12,073 bases of DNA from Podila epigama (lineage: Eukaryota > Mortierellomycota > Mortierellomycetes > Mortierellales > Mortierellaceae), in assembly GCA_015679605.1 (NCBI GenBank), contig JAAAVE010000329.1:6862-18934 (forward strand), read 5' to 3'. Each line of letters starts with the position of its first letter. The stretch's first letter is position 1. A program made the translations under genes and the position numbers. This document shows, one piece after another, positions 1 to 6,962 of the stretch. Below the pieces are notes generated by a model. The model was not told where the DNA came from and searched no databases. It saw only the letters and a list, made by a program, of their open reading frames with translations.

Positions 1-154
1 GAAATTGGTGGGAGGGTGTGGTGGAAGAAGGATGAGGATGGAAGAACAGCAGAAATCAAAAAAAAAAAACAAAACCTCAATGGAAGACAAAAAAGTCGAA
101 TGGACGGACATGTTGGACAAACTAAGGAAGACTATTTTAATCGCAAAAGTAACG
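1..154. other. 3' flank of swc5
   Basis: Sequence downstream of the swc5 TAG stop. It contains an A-run at about 59-69 (plus strand) and no AATAAA on the minus strand. An open frame on the plus strand runs antisense into swc5 and shows no family feature. Confidence 0.4.
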
Positions 155-1482
155 CTACCTCCGCTTCTTGGAAGCTTTGATTTGAATCTCTTGCCGCGCG
201 TGGGCACGGTCAAGAAAGGCTTGCTTTTCAACATAGCCATTCTTATTGTGTTGCTTGAGTTCATGCTCAAGACCTTCCTGGCCAACAAACTGGTTCCAGT
301 CCATCTTTGTCTTTTCCAATGTCGATAGTTTGAATTGCTTCTTGACCTGGTAGGTGGTAGAAAGCTCATCCAATAGAGACTCCCTTCGTATGTATCGCAC
401 TGGACTTGCAACTTTGACAGGATCGTCCCCGATCGACGCCAGCATCCTTATCCGGGAGTCCTGTTTCTGCAGTCTCTCATCGTTTGCAACATCCACTTCA
501 TCAGTCATGACGTCCGTCATCACTGTATCTTGTGGTTCAGGGGCAGTGGAGACTGACGCTGTTGATCCTGCAGAAGCGGCATGACTACTCCTCGACGGCC
601 CCGACCCTGATTCTGGTAGTGACTCTGACCTTAAATTTGACTCTGATAGAGGTTCTGACTCTATCCCTGACTCTGTCCTTGAGTCTGTCCTTGACCCTGA
701 TTGTGACCCTGATTGTGATCCTGATTCTAACCCTGACGTTGATTCAAGTTTCGACTCTAATTTTGATCCTGGTCCTACCTTGTGTGTCGACAAGGTTGAC
801 ATGAACGGTACAGAAGTTTCTCGTATTGACCCATTACTGTTGGCCTCCTTCATCTTGCGTGCATACTCCCGAGCCTCTTTTGAGTTCTCTGGTACATCTT
901 TTGTCACCGTGACTGGTTCTCCTGCAAAATCGTATGTCAACGTGATGGTCACCATCTTGACAGCACCCGAACGAGCAGAAGAGGTTTCTCCGTCGAGACG
1001 AGAGGAGGAAGATCCTTCTGACCCTGTGATGTTGGACAATGGCGTTCGTTTTATCGGTGTATTCATCTCAGACCAAAGTGCGTCCAGTTTTCTCTTCCTC
1101 GCTTGTTCCTGTGCTTCGTCCACAGCAGGCTTCTCAATTTGCTTAGAAGCATCCTTTGTGGACTTTTTGCGTCGACGCTTTGTCCCAGAACGGGTAGTTG
1201 AATATGCATTAGATGAACCGTCCTCAATGCCATTTTGATCTTGGTCGCTGTCGTCGCTGTCATCGCTATCGCTGTCGCTTCTCGTATCTGACAGGGCTAT
1301 TAGTGTAAACGAGTGTGTACTAGTGTGAGTGTGAGCTTGGAGCATGGTTGAGATTTGCATCCACATTACAATATTGTTCGAGCATTCCTGTCAATAGTAG
1401 TACCATCAGGGACGTAATCTTCGTCTTCACTTGAATCAGAATCGGATTCATCTCTTGTTTGCTTTGGAGGTGATTTGGGCAT
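155..1482 (-). CDS. SWC5: Swc5-type BCNT-C protein, SWR1 chromatin-remodelling complex subunit
   Basis: Two exons, 1482-1404 and 1287-155, with a 116-bp intron (donor GTACTA, acceptor CTGTCAG, branch-like CACTAAT just before it). The join is in frame and gives 403 residues. Swc5 is a nuclear subunit of SWR1, which swaps H2A for H2A.Z; it binds H2A-H2B and is needed for exchange. Residues 11-43 are acidic (SDSDSSEDEDYVP, then an SD run), like the DEF/Y histone-binding region of Swc5/CFDP1. KRRRKK at 63-68 is a likely nuclear localisation signal. KRKLDALW near 91-98 and a YDFAGE-type block at about 138-172 match conserved Swc5 segments. Residues from about 325 to 403 are the BCNT-C domain (STLEKTKMDW, NKNGYVEKQAFL). 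It is about 100 residues longer than yeast or human homologues because of a Ser/Glu/Gly-rich middle. The start at 1482 is chosen because it opens directly onto the acidic domain. Family is seen in the sequence; the exact intron ends are inferred. Confidence 0.88.
607..770 (-). repeat. Degenerate Ser/Glu/Gly minisatellite inside swc5
   Basis: Repeated TGACTCTG/TGACCCTG-like units of about 12-18 bp on the plus strand. Read on the minus strand they encode SGSQSGSQSGSRTDSRTES-like sequence, residues about 200-258 of Swc5. The tract lies between the conserved FAGE block and BCNT-C and explains most of the extra length. It is probably disordered. Confidence 0.7.
1240..1287 (-). repeat. Ser-Asp codon repeat inside swc5
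   Basis: An imperfect trinucleotide-pair repeat (GTCGCT/ATCGCT on the plus strand) that encodes SDSDSDDSDDSD on the minus strand, directly after the swc5 intron. It adds acidic charge to the histone-binding N-terminus. Such tracts are prone to length change. Confidence 0.7.
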
Positions 1483-1655
1483 TGCTAGACTGGTGACTGA
1501 GTTTCGGCAAGGTTTAAGGAAAAAGAGAGAGGGAGAGAAGAGCACAAAGAAAATGAATCTCGAAAATGACAAGCCACAAAGAGAAGGAAACTGATGCACA
1601 AAATAAAAAACGCAGGGCATGTCGCGACATTCACACTGCTCAGTTTCGATTCCAC
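1483..1655. promoter_or_regulatory. Short bidirectional promoter between swc5 and the LYR gene
   Basis: Only 173 bp separate the start codons of two divergent genes, so both 5' leaders and core promoters must lie here or overlap the coding sequence. The left half is purine-rich on the plus strand (GGAAAAAGAGAGAGGGAGAG), which is a pyrimidine-rich leader for swc5. AAAATAAAAAA at about 1600 is the only TATA-like A/T stretch. A perfect 12-bp palindrome, ATGTCGCGACAT, sits at 1619-1630. No factor can be assigned from sequence alone. Confidence 0.6.
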
Positions 1656-2187
1656 ATGTCAAGTGCCACCGCTCCACAACGCGCTAGGGTTCTGAGTCTC
1701 TATCGCCAGCTCCTCCGGATCGGGAAGGCAATGCCGACAGAGACTCGATCCAGTCTAGTCCTCTCAAGAGTCAAGGGTGACTTTCGTAGCAATATCGCAG
1801 AGAAGGATACCGAAGAGATTGAGGCCATGATCCAGCTTGCAGAACTTCAAGTGGACAACCTCACAGTACGTCTTTGTTATCATTTCATACTGAATTCTAG
1901 AGGATCTTTTCTACTCCTTGTTCCTCACCATCAGCTTTACATTTTTTTTCTTGGAAACTGACTTTATGATTTAGATTCAACGGGACCATCTGACAGAACT
2001 TGCCAAGAATCCCAACTTGATCATCCCGGTTGATATCTACAAGAATGCAAAACCAAAGGTCTCTCGGTTCATGAAAGGTCCTCCTTTGAGCTGGGAAAGA
2101 AAGGCAGCACAACAAGCCACGGAGAAATCTCAGCATCATCATGGCCATGGATCCAAAGGACACAAATGCAAGGATCACAAGCATTGA
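1656..2187 (+). CDS. LYR-motif (Complex1_LYR) mitochondrial protein with His-rich tail
   Basis: Exons 1656-1865 and 1975-2187 with a 109-bp intron (GTACGT donor, CTGAC branch-like, TTTAG acceptor, phase 0) give 140 residues. LYR proteins are small helical factors of the mitochondrial matrix. They bind acyl carrier protein and help assemble Fe-S enzymes or respiratory complexes. Visible here are VLSLYRQLLR near residues 12-21, with the LYR signature, and the downstream conserved phenylalanine in GDFRSN. The subfamily is unresolved: Isd11, LYRM2 and Mzm1/LYRM7 are all possible. After the LYR fold comes a basic stretch (SRFMKGPPLSWERK), and the protein ends HHHGHGSKGHKCKDHKH, seven His and one Cys in 17 residues, not a usual LYR feature. 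An in-frame upstream ATG at 1566 would add 30 residues including KKRRACR, which might act as a presequence. I chose 1656 because it begins just before the LYR fold and leaves room for a promoter. Confidence 0.82.
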
Positions 2188-2707
2188 GCTGCGCAAACTG
2201 GACCCAAGAAGTAAGAAGCTTCTGTTCGGAGGAGTACGTGAAACAGCCTACCCCCGACCTGATCCGGGGCGCCACAGCGCTCTACATCAGCTCAGCCACA
2301 AAATATGACATGTGTGCCAAGGTATCGAGATGCATGCAGTTGCTCTTGTCTTCACTCAAGACATCCCACACCAGCCACTGCAAAGTATCAACCATAATAT
2401 TATGCCTCCCTTCCCACCAGGTGGAACAGTCCTGCATACAGGTGCCCACAATTGTCTTAGATGGTAAAAAATTGATAGATTTAATATACAATGTGGTTTG
2501 CGTCAAGACTGACAGGTATTGATGTGGGGGGGAGGGGAGAGAATATTGGGGCAGATGAAAAATGAGAGCGAAGAAAGGTTGTGAAGGAGAGGGAACGAGA
2601 GTAAAGGAAATGATGTGTGTGAAAGAAAGTGTGGCTCTAGATAAAAGGTAAAATGAATGAAGGAAACTATCAACAATGATACAATTACAAATGGAAGCAT
2701 TTCGCTT
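2188..2707. other. Tail-to-tail spacer with an unassigned open stretch
   Basis: This 520-bp stretch lies between the stop codons of the LYR gene and the carrier. It should contain both 3' UTRs, yet no AATAAA is present for either gene, so polyadenylation must use variant signals. One plus-strand frame is open from within the LYR tail to 2522. Its part at about 2215-2321 has coding-like third positions rich in G/C (protein SEEYVKQPTPDLIRGATALY and on) and ends at a possible GTATCG donor. I recognise no family and do not call it a gene. From about 2520 on, the plus strand is purine-rich (GGGGGGAGGGGAGAGAA) and non-coding in appearance. Confidence 0.5.
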
Positions 2708-4813
2708 TTAGATTTGTTCCTCGCGTCTTGCGATAACACCCGAGGCTAATGAGGCCGTGGAAGAGGACGAGCCGTCATCAATGGCGTGGATGATGGTGGG
2801 GTTCGTCTTTCGGACGTCGAAAGACTCTGGCCGTGATCCCTCAATGATTTGTCTTTTGAGCATACCAAGGAAGACAAAGGTGAGTGTAAAGTGGGGTCCA
2901 ATGCGCATGAAGTGTGTCGAAAAGCCCTTGTAGAAGGCAAGAGGTCCCTCTGTAAGAAGGATGTGGCGGCAAGACTGAAGAGTCGACTGCGTTGGAGCTT
3001 GCGCGGATCGATTGTAAAGGCGGATGCGAACAACGTCCATGGGGTTCATTACCACGACGCTGACAAAGGCACTGACGAGACTGCTGCCCATGTCGAGCAT
3101 GATGCCATCCTGAGCGCCCCAGTTGTTCCTTGCATGGTCCTTGAGAAGCGAATACGTCGTCAGATTTGCAGCACTTCCGAGCATTGAGCGGGCAATCGAA
3201 ATCATGGAGCCACGATATAATGTCATGACACCATCCGTGCCAATAATGGTCCGCAGCGCAGAGAAGGTGCCCGTGTATGCATACTGATTGCCGACGGCCA
3301 AATTTCCAGCGGAATGACTCTGGAGCCTAGTCTTGACAAGCTCGAATGGGTTTGCACTGATGGCTCCCATGGCTCCGCAGGTGGCACCAGCAATCATTCT
3401 CTTCCAGGCAGGGGCAGTGCTGGCCTCGCCGGGGTAACTGAGGGGATGCATTGCGTTCAAGATGGGATCGTAGAGTCCAAGACGGAAAATGTTTTTGGAA
3501 GACTCTTTTAGGATGGCGGGGAAGAGTCCCTTCTGGAGACCGCGAATGCCTTCATGTCTGAATGTCTTTTGGAGACAGTCGAGCGATGATTTGTATATCT
3601 ATGTATCAGTGAGAAAAGTGTAACAAGAGATAACATTGTCAATGACATGGACATGAAAATACACCTCAACTGTTACTATCGGGTGACATTTTTTAACATC
3701 ATTGAGAAACTGCTGGTTGCCCGGAACACAACAAGAGCACCGTGGGATGATTGATCGTACAAAGTTGCAACTCCACTCAGCCCGTCCAATGCTCTCTCTT
3801 TGGTCGTGGTAGTCGTTCGTCCCCAACAAAAAAAAAAAGGTACCCACAGTGTCAATGAGGTACGTTTTGATTTTGTTACCCACGGAACAACTGCTTTCGG
3901 CAAGGGAAAAATGAAACGGGTGTGTCTGGGGTAGGTGAAGGCCCAAGCTGGAATGTGTGTCCGTGTGCAAAAATAAAAAAAAGAGATGCGGACAAGAATC
4001 AAAAGAAAAGGGAGGTTCAATCCTCTCCAAAACCGTGTGTAAAACAAGTGAATAGCGTTCGGCTCATTTTTGTCAACAATAACATTCACAAAAGTGACAA
4101 CACAAACAACGGACAGCGACCAAGAATCACAAGGTGATTGTTGTTTGCCCCGCTTAAGAGAAAAGTAAACTCACGAGGGCACACTTCCACGTTGTTGTGC
4201 TATTCCGGGACAACACTGAAAACACTGCTCACACACTCACTCACTCACGAGCTCGCTGAGAGAATGCTTCCTGGTTAGGACAGGACAGTAAAGGATAGCA
4301 CAAGACATTAAGAAAAAAAAAAAAAAAGGTGCGGGGTAGCAACTAGTCGATGAAGCTTTAACTGGCATCTCCATTTGTGCAGCCCATTTTGCACATCTTG
4401 ACATTTGTCGAATCTACGTTTGCCATCTCTCCCGTTTCTTTTCTTTTTTCGCCCTTCCCAGTCCAGGAGAATTCAAAAATAAGCTCTTGTCTCGCCCACA
4501 TCGTTTGACTGCTCCATCGTGTTATTACCTTTTCAGAGACTCGTACGATTTCCTTGCCATTCCTGCCAGGTTCCCGCGTCTTGACAACCTCGCCTTGGAG
4601 TTGGAGGCGAACCTTGACGGTATCAAATGGGTTGGTGAAGAGAACGGCCATGGAAGGGGCAAGGGCAGAGACTGCAAAGTTTTCGAGCTGGTTCAGTTGC
4701 TTCTTTTGGGCGTGATGGGAGGATGGGCCTTTTGAGGAAATGGCTGAATCGCCATTGTCGCTGGAGGATGACCGACCTAAGAGCGGCGTACTGTTTGTGG
4801 TGAATGTGTTCAT
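2708..4813 (-). CDS. OAC1: Mitochondrial carrier, oxaloacetate/anion carrier (Oac1, SLC25A34/35) type
   Basis: Exons 4813-4529 and 3598-2708 flank a 930-bp intron and join in phase 0 to give 391 residues. Oac1-type carriers exchange oxaloacetate, sulfate and, in yeast, alpha-isopropylmalate across the inner mitochondrial membrane. All three carrier repeats are visible: PFDTVKVRLQ (about 62-71), PFELVKTRLQ (about 179-188) and PMDVVRIRLY (about 281-290), each at the end of an odd-numbered membrane helix. IRGLQKGL and FRLGLYDPI after the first repeat, KTRLQSHS in the second and FYKGFSTHFMRIGPH in the third match the Oac1 subfamily closely. The protein is longer than yeast Oac1 (about 324) because of a Ser-rich N-terminus of about 40 residues and a polar C-terminal tail ending ARREEQI. 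The exon join restores the contiguous VSEK-IYKS segment expected in homologues. The exact substrate is inferred from family only. Confidence 0.85.
3599..4528 (-). other. Long (930-bp) intron of the carrier gene
   Basis: The donor is AAAAG|GTAATA at 4528 and the acceptor is CACTGATACATAG ending at 3599, with CTGAT as a likely branch site. The intron is about eight times the size of most others in the window. It holds A-runs at 3828-3838 and 4313-4327 (plus strand), an inverted repeat at 4103-4147, and pyrimidine-rich stretches on the sense strand that could serve as an alternative leader. Open frames inside it are A/T-rich, overlap on both strands and show no family motif. I see no tRNA or conserved RNA fold. 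Confidence 0.7.
4103..4147. repeat. Inverted repeat (hairpin) within the carrier intron
   Basis: CAAACAAC at 4103-4110 is perfectly complementary to GTTGTTTG at 4140-4147. Inside it, CAAGAATCAC (4121-4130) pairs with GTGATTGTTG (4134-4143) with one mismatch around a 3-nt loop. The two pairings share bases, so they are alternatives or a bulged compound stem. Confidence 0.55.
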
Positions 4814-4867
4814 GGTCGCTTAAGGATGACGAATGTGTTTGCTGCTGGTTGATCAGTAGACTGCTGT

Positions 4868-5060
4868 AGAGCGGAAGCGGCCAAGACAAAGACAAGAAGA
4901 AGAGCGGGAGAGAGCAAGGAAGGGGAGAAGGATGAAGGAGTGAGTGGGTGAGCGAGTGAGGACAGAGTCAATGGACTCACGAGACTGTGAGAATGTGTGA
5001 GATGAAGAAAGAAGGAGAGATGAGAAGATGAGAGATGAGAGATGAGATTGTGTGAAGAAG
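4868..5060 (-). promoter_or_regulatory. Pyrimidine-rich leader/promoter of the carrier gene
   Basis: Nearly 200 bp are purine-rich on the plus strand (AAGAAGAAGAGCGGGAGAGA and similar), hence CT-rich on the coding strand, just upstream of the carrier ATG at 4813. CT-rich tracts near transcription starts are common in fungal promoters. It includes an AGATGAG tandem repeat at about 5017-5050. No clear TATA element is seen. Confidence 0.5.
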
Positions 5061-5151
5061 CAAGAAAACAAGGTGTATGTGTTGTTTGAGATGATCGAAA
5101 ACGAGTCATCACATTGATTTGGTGCGACTTGCTTTTTTTTTTTCCTCCCCC

Positions 5152-5177
5152 TTCTGTCCCTTCTGTCCCTTCTGTCC
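5152..5177. repeat. 9-bp tandem repeat, about three copies
   Basis: TTCTGTCCC is present in two full copies followed by TTCTGTCC, in the upstream region of the carrier gene. Confidence 0.85.
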
Positions 5178-5317
5178 AAAAGTAGCGACATCCGAAGGAC
5201 CCTGATTATTTTTTTGTTGTTTTGTTGTTTTGCTCTGGTAGAGTCACTTTTTTTTTGAACTTTTAGTCTTGTGCCGACGGTGAGCGAATGGACAATGATG
5301 GTCAAGAAGGCTTGCTC

Positions 5318-5338
5318 GCATCGTATCTGTGACGATGC
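5318..5338. repeat. Perfect 7-bp hairpin
   Basis: GCATCGT and ACGATGC flank a 7-nt loop. No run of T follows directly. It may be a dyad binding site or chance. Confidence 0.5.
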
Positions 5339-5940
5339 TTCATCCTGAACGCACCTTTTTATCTTTGTGTTCCATCCATCATCCTACACGAGTCATTCGT
5401 TGACCATTTATTTTGTGTACCCAGACAGGACAGGTTTCCTTTTTGCACATGTTATCATGGTCGATCAATCAAATATCCATCTACCGTACAACTGTACAAC
5501 TGTGCCATGTAATTGCATGGTGGATTGGGGACTGTTTTGCTTTCAATCCTACGATCTTCAATAACCATTGGTGTCATCATCACTGTCATCATCATCAAAA
5601 CGTTTGTCCAACTCCCTCCATCGCCCCCTGTCAGAACTAGTCTACCTGCCCACGGACACAACCTTTTTTTTTTTCTTCTCCCTTACCCCCTTTTTGTAAT
5701 GTGTGCATTCCCCCGCATTTCTCCATTTGGCAAGTGCCTGTCCAAAAAGTGTGGGGAGGAGGGAAGGGACACAAGCGCAATGCCTCAGCCTTGGTGCCTG
5801 AGCTGTCTGAGACATGAGAGAAAGAAAAAAAAAATAAACAGTCTGACCATGGCCATCTTTGGATTCGAATTTTTTTTTCCTCCCACCCTCCAAACGCCAT
5901 TTGACTAGCCCATGGATCCCCCAAAATGTCTCCAAGTGTG

Positions 5941-5945
5941 ATTGG
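5941..5945 (-). promoter_or_regulatory. CCAAT box (Hap/NF-Y-like)
   Basis: On the minus strand the site reads GACCAATCAC, close to the RRCCAATSR consensus of the Hap2/3/5 (NF-Y) complex, which in fungi often controls respiratory genes. It lies about 1 kb from both flanking start codons, so which gene it serves is unknown. Confidence 0.35.
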
Positions 5946-6680
5946 TCAAAGGCGCTGGAGGGTTGTGCCTGAATGCCATCGTAAACTGTTTATCCTTAGC
6001 CAACCATTACGCGTGAGAAGGCAAAGGTGGAGACAAACGAACATTTGTTCCTACTCTTTTTACTTTGATGCCTCAGTTGAGAAAGGTTAATGACGGCAGG
6101 AACCAAAGCCAAGAAGGACCGTCATTCTTCTTTTTTTTTTTTTTATCAGAGAAAATATCAACAAAACTACTCTACTCGATGTTCAAGAGTTCACTCTGTA
6201 CCGAGTGTTCCATTTATACATCTCTCAATATCATAGAATGGAATGCCAACGCACACAACTAGGAAAGTAGCCCTATTTCACGCTTTTTCACCAAATTAGG
6301 TTCTACAGTAGCAATGGGTGTTGTTGTATTGGGTGTTGACAATAGTCCAGAGCTGGTTTCAAAGGGAAACGACGGCGGAGAACATTGCCAAGATGAGAAA
6401 TGGTGACAATGTTTGTGAATGGAGAAAGTGAATGAATGTCGAGTTTGAAGTCAAGTGAGCAACAGAGTGGCAAAGTGGGCTATGGACAAAGTGGGTGAGT
6501 GGGAGAGTGTGAGTGGAGAAAGAGAATGGGTGGATCTGCAACACGTGAAATTTTCCGGTTTGTGTACATAATTTTTTTTTAACCCTCTTCATGTCGCGCT
6601 TGAATGTAACTGGCTGACTGATGGTCACTGAGAAGGCAGCCCGCGCACTCCTTTCCTCAAAGCACCTCCAAAGGTGTGTT

Positions 6681-6697
6681 GTGTGTGTGTGTGTGTG
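6681..6697. repeat. (GT)n microsatellite
   Basis: Eight GT units run uninterrupted, preceded by GGTGTGTT, about 270 bp upstream of the dehydrogenase start codon. Confidence 0.9.
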
Positions 6698-6831
6698 GGT
6701 GAATTCAAGCAATGCAAAGTTTACGGGTTGCGTTGTCAAAAAGGAATGGGTTGACGGGTTGATGGTCCTTGAGTTTGGTCGGTGACCAAGAGCGGCTTCC
6801 AGCGGGTTTATTCGTGGCTTTTTTTTTCTAT

Positions 6832-6950
6832 TATATATATCCCTTCCCTCGGTCCACGCATTATTTGGCCGTGGATTATTTCTGTTCTCCTTTTCTCTTC
6901 TTCTCTCTCTTTTCTTTTCTTTCTTTCATCTCCACTCTCCACTCCATTCA
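6832..6950 (+). promoter_or_regulatory. ACADSB: TATA element and CT-rich leader of the acyl-CoA dehydrogenase gene
   Basis: TATATATAT at 6832-6840 is followed by a dyad (TCCACG at 6853-6858, CGTGGA at 6870-6875) and a strong CT tract from about 6884 (TTCTCTTCTTCTCTCTCTTT). The ATG follows at 6963 in the context CATCACAATG. TATA, then a CT block, then the start is a typical layout for a well-expressed fungal gene. The exact transcription start cannot be read from sequence. Confidence 0.6.
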
Positions 6951-6962
6951 ACCTTCATCACA

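Larger units (their letters stand above)
4814..6962. other. Head-to-head intergenic region without a recognisable gene
   Basis: This 2,149-bp stretch separates the divergent carrier and acyl-CoA dehydrogenase genes. It holds the two promoters and leaders, simple repeats (5017-5050, 5152-5177, 5574-5597, 6681-6697), T or A runs, small inverted repeats (5318-5338, 5505-5520) and common factor motifs: inverted CCAAT at 5941-5945 and CACGTG at 6542-6547. Open frames up to 131 codons exist, but they are rich in Phe/Ser/His from homopolymer runs, overlap each other on opposite strands and match no family I know. No tRNA, snRNA or 5S-like structure could be drawn. Confidence 0.6.

Noticed and set aside
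4010-4032. GGTTCAATCC resembling a tRNA B box
   Set aside because: The flanking arm pairs poorly, with one mismatch and two wobbles, and no A box or acceptor stem could be found upstream.
3599-4089. Sense-strand open frames of 137-143 codons inside the carrier intron as extra carrier exons
   Set aside because: The carrier alignment is continuous across the 4529/3598 junction, and these frames have no carrier signature or other family motif.
4313-4327. 15-base A-run as a retroposon tail
   Set aside because: No flanking target-site duplication or element body was seen. Homopolymer runs are common throughout the non-coding parts of this window.
5152-5177. Short tandem repeat as a CRISPR-like array
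   Set aside because: The 9-bp units are directly adjacent with no spacers, and the host is eukaryotic. It is an ordinary minisatellite.
5294-5348. Possible C/D box snoRNA (ATGATGG ... CCTGAA)
   Set aside because: The C box is imperfect, there is no clear terminal stem, and the short boxes occur easily by chance. The internal hairpin also does not fit the class.
5513-5935. Open frames of 95-131 codons on both strands
   Set aside because: They overlap each other on opposite strands, are dominated by codons from T/A and CT runs, and show no domain or conserved motif.
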